From assembly GCA_021772985.1 (NCBI GenBank), contig JAJFKX010000004.1, positions 36,323 through 100,322 of the forward strand: 64,000 nt of DNA, read 5' to 3'. Numbering within the stretch: position 1 is the stretch's first letter; each line of letters begins with the position of its first letter. Shown in pieces: positions 56,825 through 64,000 of this stretch. Made by a program: the position numbers and the translations under genes. Origin of the DNA: Gammaproteobacteria bacterium. GTDB taxonomy: Bacteria > Pseudomonadota > Gammaproteobacteria > Xanthomonadales > Wenzhouxiangellaceae. The notes beneath the pieces are model-generated. The model saw only the letters and a list, made by a program, of their open reading frames with translations, had not been told where the DNA came from and made no database searches.

Positions 56825-57359
56825 CTCGGCCCACCAGCTGTAACCGGCCTGACAACTTTCCAACTAGGCTCACAGGTGCATCACCGGCACTGTCCAAGCT
56901 CATTACAAACGGGGTTATTTCACTGGACGCAAAACAGATGACCTGCGGCTGCTCGGTGTCCAGCGGCGTCAACTGACCTTGCAGCAGCAACCTGGGCTGC
57001 AAGCTGTCGGCCCACTTATGTGCAGTAAATGCAGGTTCTGTTGAAACCGCCTGCCATAAGTCTTGCTCGCTATTGCTGCTTGTTAATACGTTTTCCCCAA
57101 GACTATCCGGTATCCAAAAATCATACCCTGAACGGGTTATCCGAATACCCATCGAACGCCCTTCCAAAACTGCACGCTGACACCAATGCTCCATCAAACC
57201 TGCCAGACGTCGTAATTGCTTATCCGGATCAGCATTGTCATCACTGCCAAGTGAAAAGATTACCAACCCAGTCATGATGCCGGTAATGATCAGCACCACC
57301 AACACCTCCATTAAGGTGTAGCCAGTTACTAATTGATTATTGCGTCCAGTTACCGACAT
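56817..57359 (-). CDS. gspH: Type II secretion minor pseudopilin GspH
   Basis: This is a protein of about 180 residues with a prepilin site G/YTLMEVLVVLIITGIMTGLV. RLAGLMEHWCQRAVLEGRSMGIRI is the GspH/FimT pattern. The ATG at 57359 lies inside the gspG end (23-base overlap). A GTG 21 bases earlier is also possible. Confidence 0.9.
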   Translation of the reverse strand: MSVTGRNNQLVTGYTLMEVLVVLIITGIMTGLVIFSLGSDDNADPDKQLRRLAGLMEHWCQRAVLEGRSMGIRITRSGYDFWIPDSLGENVLTSSNSEQDLWQAVSTEPAFTAHKWADSLQPRLLLQGQLTPLDTEQPQVICFASSEITPFVMSLDSAGDAPVSLVGKLSGRLQLVGRDG

Positions 57360-57774
57360 CACTGTTGATGCCTTCACCACTCAGGGCACCGTCCGCACCC
57401 AATGACCAGACATCAAGTTCACCATGTACACCGGGGTTCAAATATTGATAATCATTACCCCAGGGGTCTTTGGGCAGTCGGTCAATGTAGCCACCGGCTT
57501 TCCAATTGGCTGCTTCAGGTTGCCCGCCGGGACGCTGCACCAATGATTGCAGACCTTGATTGGTGCTTGGATAGTGATGATTATCCAAACGGTAAAGGTT
57601 CAACGATGTTACTAACGCCTGGACATCGGCATGTGCTTTGGTGATTCGAGCCCGGTCCGGCTGGTCCATTACCCGCGGCACAACAACCGCAGCCAATATG
57701 CCCAGAATCACTACCACCACCAAAATTTCCACCAGGGTGAACCCGGCTGTGCTTTTTCGCCTTGGTTGCATCAT
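57337..57774 (-). CDS. gspG: Type II secretion major pseudopilin GspG
   Basis: This is a 145-residue protein, the main subunit of the pseudopilus. The leader ends before FTLVEILVVVVILGILAAVVVP. HHYPSTNQGLQSLVQRP, LPKDPWGNDYQYLNPG and DVWSLGADG are the conserved Ca-loop features. It is the first gene of the gspGHIJKLMN operon. Upstream is divergent bioA, so gspC, D, E and F must lie elsewhere. Either of two adjacent ATG codons may start it. Confidence 0.96.
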   Translation of the reverse strand: MMQPRRKSTAGFTLVEILVVVVILGILAAVVVPRVMDQPDRARITKAHADVQALVTSLNLYRLDNHHYPSTNQGLQSLVQRPGGQPEAANWKAGGYIDRLPKDPWGNDYQYLNPGVHGELDVWSLGADGALSGEGINSDVGNWTQ

Positions 57775-57891
57775 TTTCCCAATATTATTACTTCATTGCT
57801 GTTTCGCGATACTTGCCTGAAATGGCTGGTTATGTAAACCTGCCGCAATCATACCAATACGGGCAAGGTCACACTAGGGCCGGTTAACACT

Positions 57892-59253
57892 ATGTTTGTA
57901 AATACTGACAATACCAACGACGCCTGGACGCAAAGGGATTTAAAACATTTGTGGCACCCATGTACCCAAATGCAGGATCATGAATGGCTGCCGCTGGTTC
58001 CAATCCGTCGTGGCCGTGGTGCATGGCTGGAAGATTTTTCAGGCCAGCGTTACCTGGATTGCATCAGTTCCTGGTGGGTAAATCTGTTCGGCCATTGTCA
58101 CCCGCACATCAATGCAGCCATCAAGCAACAACTGGATCAGCTCGAACATGTCATATTAGCAGGATTCAGTCATGCACCTGCCATCCGGTTAGCAGAACAA
58201 CTGGTCACCATCACACCACCTGGCCTGGATCGGGTATTTCTGGCAGACAATGGCTCTGCGGCAGTTGAGGTCGCTTTAAAAATGAGCTTTCAGTACTGGA
58301 AGAATCTGGGCCAGTCACGAACAAAGTTTGTTACTCTGAGCAATAGTTACCATGGTGAGACCCTGGGCGCTTTGGCAGTTGGTGACGTTGGGCTTTACCG
58401 TGAAATATATTCGCCACTGTTATTACAACCGATGGTTGCGCCCAGCCCTGATTGTTTCACCCGTGAAGCGGGTGAAAGCTGGGAAGATCACAGTCGCCGC
58501 CAGTTCACCGCAATGGCCAGCCTGCTTCAGGACAATGCCAGCGATATTTGCGCAGTGATTGTTGAACCATTGGTGCAATGCGCCGGTGGCATGCGGATGT
58601 ACCATCCCGTCTATCTCAGCCTGTTACGTAATTTGTGCGATCAACTGGATATTCATTTGATTGCTGATGAAATCGCGGTTGGCTTTGGGCGCACCGGAAG
58701 CATGTTTGCCTGTCAGCAAGCCGATATAACTCCAGATTTCATGTGCCTGTCCAAAGGGTTAACCGGTGGCTACCTGCCGTTATCAGCAGTCATGGTATCA
58801 GAGACGACTTATCAGGCATTTTATGCTGAGTACACCAGCATGAAGGGTTTTTTGCATTCCCATAGTTACACTGGAAACCCATTGGCCTGTACCGCCGCAC
58901 TGGCTACTATTGAATTGTTTTCCCAGCAGGATGTGTTAGGCCGCAACCAACAGATTGCCGAACAGATCATGAACCAAATAAGCGAACTGGAAGATCATCC
59001 ACACGTAGGTGAAATCCGACAAACCGGAATGATCACAGCCATTGAACTGGTGGCTGATAAGGCCACAAAAAAACCTTTTCCATGGCAACAACGACGTGGT
59101 TTAAAGGTGTATCAGCATGCTCTGAAAAATGCAATGTTGCTGCGTCCCCTGGGCAATGTTATTTACTTTATGCCCCCCTACATTATTTCTGATGATGAAA
59201 TCAAACAGATGACTCAAATTGCACGTAGTGGCATTGATTTAGCCGTCAAGTAA
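57892..59253 (+). CDS. bioA: Adenosylmethionine-8-amino-7-oxononanoate aminotransferase
   Basis: This is a 453-residue PLP enzyme of biotin synthesis that uses SAM as amino donor. LWHPCTQMQDHEWLPL, CISSWWVNLFGHCHP and the PLP lysine in CLSKGLTGGYLPLS are BioA marks; FLADNGSAAVEVALKM and SYHGETLGALAVGD are also present. Its stop overlaps the rsmE start by one base. No BirA operator is clear in the 117-base gap to gspG. Confidence 0.95.
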   Translation: MFVNTDNTNDAWTQRDLKHLWHPCTQMQDHEWLPLVPIRRGRGAWLEDFSGQRYLDCISSWWVNLFGHCHPHINAAIKQQLDQLEHVILAGFSHAPAIRLAEQLVTITPPGLDRVFLADNGSAAVEVALKMSFQYWKNLGQSRTKFVTLSNSYHGETLGALAVGDVGLYREIYSPLLLQPMVAPSPDCFTREAGESWEDHSRRQFTAMASLLQDNASDICAVIVEPLVQCAGGMRMYHPVYLSLLRNLCDQLDIHLIADEIAVGFGRTGSMFACQQADITPDFMCLSKGLTGGYLPLSAVMVSETTYQAFYAEYTSMKGFLHSHSYTGNPLACTAALATIELFSQQDVLGRNQQIAEQIMNQISELEDHPHVGEIRQTGMITAIELVADKATKKPFPWQQRRGLKVYQHALKNAMLLRPLGNVIYFMPPYIISDDEIKQMTQIARSGIDLAVK

Positions 59254-59969
59254 TGCGCATTCGCCGCTGTTATACAGCACAACCACTGGCGGTCAATCAG
59301 GAAGTCCTGCTGGATCAGCGTAACCAGCATCACCTGATCAATGTCTTGAGGGCGCAATGCGGAGATATCTGCGTTTTGTTCAATGGTGATGGCCATGATT
59401 ATCACAGTACTTTGATAGAAATATCAAAACAACACGTCAAAGCCCGGATTTCTGTTTGTCAGACCAATGACCATGAACCTTCCCGCAGAATCACTTTGGC
59501 ACAGGCTATTTCCAAAGGTGAGCGGATGGACTGGATCATGCAAAAAGCCACTGAACTGGGAGTGCATGCTATCCAGCCATTAACGACTGCCAGAACTACT
59601 GTTCAGTTAACTGGTGCACGCTTACAAAAACGCTTGGCTCATTGGCAAACCATTGTGATTGGGGCGTGTGAACAATGTGATCGTGCTTTTGTGCCGACCG
59701 TGCTTACGCCGCTGAGCTTGAATGCAATCACTGTGAATGCCGAACAGACTGGAGTTGTGCTGCATCCAGGCAACCATCCACAGCTGCCACAAGCAGTTGG
59801 TCAGGCAGCCGACTTGCTGCTGATCATCGGACCGGAAGGTGGTTTCAGTGAAACTGAAATCAGCCTACTGAATGATATGGGAATTAGCGCAGCGGCCCTT
59901 GGGCCACGGATATTGCGCACCGAAACAGCTGCGGTTGCAGCGTTATCCGTCTTGAATCTTTCTATCTGA
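59253..59969 (+). CDS. rsmE: 16S rRNA (uracil-1498-N3)-methyltransferase
   Basis: This is a 238-residue SPOUT-class enzyme making m3U1498. QHHLINVLRAQCGD opens the PUA-like domain, ERMDWIMQKATELGV and the knot motif IIGPEGGFSETEI with LGPRILRTETAAVAAL close it. It starts on the bioA stop (TAATG). The bioA-rsmE neighbourhood is known in gammaproteobacteria. Confidence 0.95.
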   Translation: MRIRRCYTAQPLAVNQEVLLDQRNQHHLINVLRAQCGDICVLFNGDGHDYHSTLIEISKQHVKARISVCQTNDHEPSRRITLAQAISKGERMDWIMQKATELGVHAIQPLTTARTTVQLTGARLQKRLAHWQTIVIGACEQCDRAFVPTVLTPLSLNAITVNAEQTGVVLHPGNHPQLPQAVGQAADLLLIIGPEGGFSETEISLLNDMGISAAALGPRILRTETAAVAALSVLNLSI

Positions 59970-60041
59970 ATTTACCGGCGACCATTCATCTCCACAAGCC
60001 AACTGGATCCGCAGTAATCAAATTGACTCAGCAACCGGTTA

Positions 60042-60539
60042 TTACAACATCCCTGCTACGCCGGGCAACGCGCCGTAGGCAGCATGTGCAACCAGTTGGG
60101 TTAAGCGTTCAATGTCAGGAACCATCACCACCTGATCATCCAGCATTACTTCATCAACAACAGCAATATGCCCTTGGATCTGGCGGGTCTGGTCATCCGG
60201 TAAATCAGCCAGGCTATCAGGTGTCAACCTTGCCAGCCGGGGAAAGCCTTGTGCCAGAATTCCAAAATAAGGCATCCGCTTGGGTGCATTGAGTGCCTTG
60301 AGCACCGCAATCCGCGCATTACGTAACTGTTCATAATCGGCCAGATGTAATAACTGGCTCCAGGATGCCAGCGGCACCTGCCAGTTTTGCCAGACAATCG
60401 AACCCAGAATCCAATGAGGTGCATCCTTGATCGGGTTTGGTTCAACAAAACTGATCATCGTAGCGACCGCCGTATTGGGCAGTAAAAGCTTAGCATTGGT
60501 AGTCGGAACAACAATACTGCTGATAGTTTGGTCATTCAT
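60042..60539 (-). CDS. CheW-domain protein (ChpC-like)
   Basis: This is a 165-residue single CheW domain. WILGSIVWQNWQVPLASWSQLL fits the CheW fold, but the usual LRGxxxPVxDL signature is degenerate. It overlaps the end of the ChpA-like kinase by four bases (ATGA), the position held by ChpC in the Pseudomonas Chp system. It may couple a receptor to the kinase. Confidence 0.75.
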   Translation of the reverse strand: MNDQTISSIVVPTTNAKLLLPNTAVATMISFVEPNPIKDAPHWILGSIVWQNWQVPLASWSQLLHLADYEQLRNARIAVLKALNAPKRMPYFGILAQGFPRLARLTPDSLADLPDDQTRQIQGHIAVVDEVMLDDQVVMVPDIERLTQLVAHAAYGALPGVAGML

Positions 60540-63500
60540 GACTTGGAACCTGTTGCTGGAGTATTATTTGATGACTCAGCCAGCAAACGATCTACTTGCC
60601 GCAGTAACTCTTTCTCTTGATAGGGTTTTCCAAGGAAATGGTTAGCCCCGACATCCATTGCCGTCTGCTTGTGTTTTTCACCACTACGCGATGAGATAAT
60701 TATCACTGGCAAGTGCTTCAATCTGTTGTCCGCTCGCACAAAACGAGTTAATTCAAAACCATCCATACGTGGCATTTCGATATCCAAAAGTATCAGATCT
60801 GGAACCCGCTCATTGATCGTCTCCAATGCATCTATACCATCACGTGCTGTCATCACTTCCAGTTGGTGTTGCTCAAGCACTCGAGAGGTGACCTTACGAA
60901 CAGTAATCGAATCATCCACCACCAGCACCAGCGGCTGACGTCGGGTTTCCTGCTTTTGGGCAATGATCGTCGACAAGTTGATATCTTTTTCTGTGGCACG
61001 ACGGATCAATGGCCCCATATCCAGAATAAGAATGACCTGCCCTTCGCCTGAAATGGCACCAGCAAGAATACCCGGGATACTGGTCAGCTGGGTTCCCAAG
61101 GGTTTGATCACCAGTTCCTGATGACGACGTAACTCAGGAACTCGAATTGCAGCACGCTGACCACCTGCTTCTAATATCACAAGTGATGCCAGACCCTTAG
61201 CTGCCGCCGGCGGATAGCCCAACAGACTTTCCAGCTCGAACAGAGGATTGTCAGCGCCTGCATAAGGCAATACACCTTGTTCGGTATGCTCCTGATACTC
61301 AGCTTCAGTCAGCTTGGATACACCCAGAACATTACCCACCGGGATGGCAAACTGACGTTCGTCGATATCTACCATAATCGCCTGGATTACGGTTAACGTC
61401 ATAGGAATACGAATAATGAACTCGGTACCCTGCCCAGTTTCAGTATTCAGTTCCAGGCTACCACCGATCTGGCGTACGGCACTGCGTACCACATCCATGC
61501 CTACACCTCGACCTGCCAGTTCACTGATATCTTCAGCGGTACTGAACCCTGGTATAAAAATCAGCTGCTGAATTTCAGCTTCGCTGAGCTCAGCACCCGG
61601 AGCAATCAGCTCACGCTCTAAAGCTCTGCTTACAATGGCTTCGCTATCCAGTCCGCGACCATCATCACGTAACTGAATTACCAACTCAGTGGCGTCACGG
61701 AATACTCGAATACCAATCAATCCTTCAACTTGCTTGCCGGCGGCCTGACGCTCTGCAGCAGGTTCAATACCATGCGCAACGGCATTACGCAGCATATGTT
61801 CCAGCGGCGCACTGATTTGCTCCAGAACATTTCGATCTAACTGGCCATCTTCAGCAATAAACAATTCCAGGTTAGCTGGCTTACCGGTTTCCTGTGATGT
61901 CCGTCTGATCACCTGACGCAAACGAGGCGCAAGTGTGGCAAATGAAACCATCCGAGTTTGCAGCAAGCCATCCTGCAATTCAGTGTTTACCTGAGCTTGC
62001 TGCACCAGAATAGCCTCAGATTGGCGAGTGCCGTGTTCCAGTGATTCCTGCAGGCTCATCAAATCATTAACACTTTCTGCCAATGCCCGGGATAACTGTT
62101 GAATGGTTGAGTAGCGATCCAGTTCCAAAGGATCAAACTCGGCATCTAATTCAGCTTCGTATTGATGTCGCGACAGTATCTGCGCCTCTGTTTCCAGTTC
62201 CATTTTTCGCAGCTGATCGCGCAAACGACTGACCGTTTGTTCGATTTCATTAACGCCACTGCGCATCCCACTGACTTCCTGAGTCAAACGAGCACGGAAA
62301 ATACTGACCTCACCGGCGACATTGGTTAAGTTATCAATCACTTGCGCGTCCACCCGTAGTGTGTCGCGAGCTCCCCTGTCAACAGTTGATGTCTGGGCTT
62401 CAGTTTGTAACTCTTCAACAGCTTGGTCAAGCTCATCATCATCGATGCGCCCGGCCAGCTCAATTAATTCAGACTGTTGTGTTTTGGGTAATGCATCGCG
62501 CTGAGTTGCAGCGGCCAACATGTCATGCAGATCATCAAACCCACCCTGCAATAACCGCAGTTGCTGTATATCCGTTTTTTCGGGTGGAGACAATTCCAGC
62601 AGGGTTTCCAATTCATGGCTCAATTCACCAATCGGATCAAGCCCCGCCATACGTGCTCCACCCTTTAATGTGTGCAAAGATCGCCGCAATTCACCAGCAA
62701 CCTGGAAATCACCCTGACGCATCCATCGCTGCATACATTCATCGACCCGCAGCATGACCTCATTGGACTCTTCTAGAAATACATCGATCAAGCTGCCATC
62801 CAAGGAAGCGTAATCAATCTCAATGGATTCTGAAATTGTGGGTGTGTACTCACTGATGCCAGCATCATCAGCAAACTTGGTAATGGTTTCAGCAGTTTCT
62901 GTTTCTGTTTCTGTTTCTGTTTCTGTTTCTGTTTCTGTTTCTGTTTCTGTTTCTGTTTCTGTTTCTGTTTCTGTTTCTGTTTCTGTTTCTGTTTCTGTTT
63001 CTGTTTCTGTTTCTGCTTCTGTTTCTGCTTCTGCTTCTGCTTCTGTTTCTGCTTCTGCTTCTATTTCTGTTTCTGCTTCTGTTTCTGCTTCTGTTTCTGC
63101 TTCTGTTTCTGCTTCTGTTTCTGCTTCTGTTTCTGCTTCTGCTTCTGCTTCTGTTTCTGCTTCTGTTTCTGTTTCTGTTTCTGTTTCTGTTTCTGTTTCT
63201 GTTTCTGTTTCTGTTTCTGTTTCTGTTTCTGCTTCTGTTTCTGCTTCTGTTTCTGCTTCTGCTTCTGTTTCTGTTTCTGTTTCTGTTTCTGTTTCTGTTT
63301 CTGCTTCTGTTTTTGCTTCAACAATTACTGCATTTTGAGATTCGCCTTGGCCAAACGGATCTTCCAGGCTGGATTCCAAATCAATCGGTTGCCTGATCAA
63401 TTGATCAACTGTGCCGCCCAATTCAAAATCAGGCAGATCGGCTTCTTTTTGATTGCGTTGCAACAAAACATTGTTCAACTGCTTGCTTAACTGATGAATT

Positions 63501-64000
63501 ACAGATGTATCTGGCAGCTCCTTGGAATTCTTCTTATCCAGCAATGCCAAACGATGCTCAAGCAGATCGTGTACAGCAGCTAACAACCGCATCCCAATGA
63601 CATCTGGTGCGCGTTCTAAATCTTGCAGTTCAGTAAGATAGCCTTCCACCTTTTGCACAGCTTCAGCTTCGTCACTTAACGGTGCCAACGATAAAGTGCC
63701 TGCCAGCGTATGTACTGCCCGGATCAATTCATCATTCGGCACCGGCACCCAGCTTTGCCGAGAGTAGATAGCCAGATAGTCTCCCAACGTTTGATCGTGC
63801 CGATACAGTTCTTCTCTAATCAAACCCAGCAACTGTGGATCTAAATGGCCCTCATCAACAGCGCCTTCTGCTTCTGCTTCTGCTTCTGCTTCTGCTTCTG
63901 CTTCTGCTTCTGCTTCTGCTTCTGCTTCTGCTTCTGCTTCTGCTTCTGCTTCTGCTTCTGCTTCTGCTTCTGCTTCTGCTTCTGCTTCTGCTTCTGCTTC
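60536..64000 (-). CDS. chpA: ChpA/PilL-like hybrid CheA kinase, N-terminus beyond window
   Basis: The frame runs off the right edge; at least 1150 residues are visible. In order: an (EA)n tract (63865 on), an Hpt-like domain with HTLAGT at about 63710, a second low-complexity tract, an Hpt domain with HTLKGGARM (His codon 62672-62674), dimerisation helices, a HATPase with [16 protein letters not shown] and GRGVGMDVV, a CheW domain and a receiver domain with DDS and phospho-Asp at 60782-60784 (LLDIEMP). Such kinases control type IV pilus twitching. No clear start lies inside the window; TTG 63832 is unlikely, since the frame is open upstream. Confidence 0.88.
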   Translation of the reverse strand, partial: EAEAEAEAEAEAEAEAEAEAEAEAEAEAEAEAEAEAEAEAEAEAEGAVDEGHLDPQLLGLIREELYRHDQTLGDYLAIYSRQSWVPVPNDELIRAVHTLAGTLSLAPLSDEAEAVQKVEGYLTELQDLERAPDVIGMRLLAAVHDLLEHRLALLDKKNSKELPDTSVIHQLSKQLNNVLLQRNQKEADLPDFELGGTVDQLIRQPIDLESSLEDPFGQGESQNAVIVEAKTEAETETETETETETEAEAETEAETEAETETETETETETETETETETETEAETEAEAEAETEAETEAETEAETEAETEAETEIEAEAETEAEAEAETEAETETETETETETETETETETETETETETETETETETETETAETITKFADDAGISEYTPTISESIEIDYASLDGSLIDVFLEESNEVMLRVDECMQRWMRQGDFQVAGELRRSLHTLKGGARMAGLDPIGELSHELETLLELSPPEKTDIQQLRLLQGGFDDLHDMLAAATQRDALPKTQQSELIELAGRIDDDELDQAVEELQTEAQTSTVDRGARDTLRVDAQVIDNLTNVAGEVSIFRARLTQEVSGMRSGVNEIEQTVSRLRDQLRKMELETEAQILSRHQYEAELDAEFDPLELDRYSTIQQLSRALAESVNDLMSLQESLEHGTRQSEAILVQQAQVNTELQDGLLQTRMVSFATLAPRLRQVIRRTSQETGKPANLELFIAEDGQLDRNVLEQISAPLEHMLRNAVAHGIEPAAERQAAGKQVEGLIGIRVFRDATELVIQLRDDGRGLDSEAIVSRALERELIAPGAELSEAEIQQLIFIPGFSTAEDISELAGRGVGMDVVRSAVRQIGGSLELNTETGQGTEFIIRIPMTLTVIQAIMVDIDERQFAIPVGNVLGVSKLTEAEYQEHTEQGVLPYAGADNPLFELESLLGYPPAAAKGLASLVILEAGGQRAAIRVPELRRHQELVIKPLGTQLTSIPGILAGAISGEGQVILILDMGPLIRRATEKDINLSTIIAQKQETRRQPLVLVVDDSITVRKVTSRVLEQHQLEVMTARDGIDALETINERVPDLILLDIEMPRMDGFELTRFVRADNRLKHLPVIIISSRSGEKHKQTAMDVGANHFLGKPYQEKELLRQVDRLLAESSNNTPATGSKS
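62896..63310 (-). repeat. Hexanucleotide microsatellite GAAACA/GAAGCA in chpA-like gene
   Basis: About 69 contiguous six-base units, TTTCTG or CTTCTG on the plus strand, encode roughly 138 residues of Glu-Thr and Glu-Ala dipeptides. Blocks of pure GAAACA alternate with mixed blocks. One unit has ATA (Ile). All units are in frame. Codon use is uniform (GAA, ACA, GCA). The plus strand reads as a long Ser-Val/Ser-Ala frame, which is a shadow. Confidence 0.95.
63865..64000 (-). repeat. Hexanucleotide microsatellite GAAGCA at window end
   Basis: 136 bases of uninterrupted CTTCTG repeat (22-23 units) reach the last base of the window. The coding strand gives (Glu-Ala)n in the chpA-like frame, directly before [11 protein letters not shown]. 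No unit deviates, unlike the tract at 62896. The true length is unknown. Confidence 0.95.

Noticed and set aside
57775..57891. BirA operator upstream of bioA
   Set aside because: GGTTATGTAAACC is present, but the half-sites are too close for the BirA operator spacing.
62823..63338. Plus-strand frame encoding Ser-Val/Ser-Ala repeats, and a minus-strand Lys-Gln frame at 63061-63324
   Set aside because: Both are shadows of the hexamer repeat; only the Glu-Thr/Glu-Ala frame continues into recognisable kinase domains.
63832..63832. TTG at 63832 as the start of the ChpA-like gene
   Set aside because: The frame is open beyond it through [11 protein letters not shown] and the (EA)n tract to the window end, and no ribosome site is seen.
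62896..64000. Regular repeats as a CRISPR array
   Set aside because: Units are six bases with no spacers and lie in frame in a coding gene.

Overview
The window is a gene-dense stretch of a gammaproteobacterial chromosome. It has moderate GC, short intergenic gaps and many overlapping start and stop codons. The evidence for the class is the set of NhaB, CysB, CysG, YqgE-RuvX-PyrB, ThiS-ThiG-TrmB, a GspG-N operon and a ChpA/ChpC chemosensory pair. I see no rRNA or tRNA gene, no insertion sequence with a transposase, no prophage and no CRISPR array. Both ends cut genes: a NUDIX hydrolase on the left and a ChpA-like kinase on the right. Genus assignment is not possible from what I can read.

Layout. 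1-3.3 kb: NUDIX end, MAPEG protein, secreted isoaspartyl peptidase, MATE exporter. 3.4-8 kb: feoB and feoA behind a Fur-like palindrome, and a TonB-dependent receptor. 8.2-11.8 kb: the methyl cycle operon metK-ahcY-metF. 11.9-15.1 kb: nhaB, a small unknown gene, a Rieske protein and ilvE. 15.1-20.8 kb (minus strand): an SLC13 transporter, trmB, thiG, thiS, pyrB, ruvX, yqgE. 20.8-24 kb: cysG and divergent cysB, then a GNAT acetyltransferase. 24.1-32.6 kb is the accessory part: a 1400-residue VWA/FG-GAP surface protein, a Cys-rich secreted orphan, a MITE-like element, a Spy-like protein, and a FecR-domain plus TPR/beta-barrel pair. 33-37.3 kb: cysJIH. 37.3-43 kb: an unlisted small ORF with a REP pair at its stop, a TraB/GumN-like protein, a HAD hydrolase and a very long cytochrome c fusion. 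43-50.1 kb: a leucyl aminopeptidase, bfd and bfr, an ECF42-type sigma factor with its DGPF partner, sufT, hemJ and a pentaheme cytochrome. 50.1-57.8 kb (minus strand): one tight operon gspGHIJKLMN followed by an inositol-phosphatase family gene, nudE and cysQ. 57.9-60 kb: bioA-rsmE. 60-64 kb: chpC and a partial chpA.

How it fits together. Assimilatory sulfate reduction is spread over the window: cysJIH reduce PAPS and sulfite, cysG makes siroheme for CysI, cysQ removes PAP, and cysB is the likely regulator. The metK-ahcY-metF operon uses the resulting sulfur amino acids. Iron handling is a second theme: FeoAB, Bfd, Bfr, SufT, HemJ and two large cytochromes. The feoA and bfd upstream regions share a Fur-box-like sequence.

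The most unusual signals are two hexanucleotide microsatellites inside the chpA-like gene, encoding long Glu-Thr/Glu-Ala linkers (one runs off the window end), an apparently leaderless, Fur-boxed bfd promoter, a perfect palindrome holding the stop codons of both ilvE and the convergent SLC13 gene, and several unclassified surface or redox proteins.
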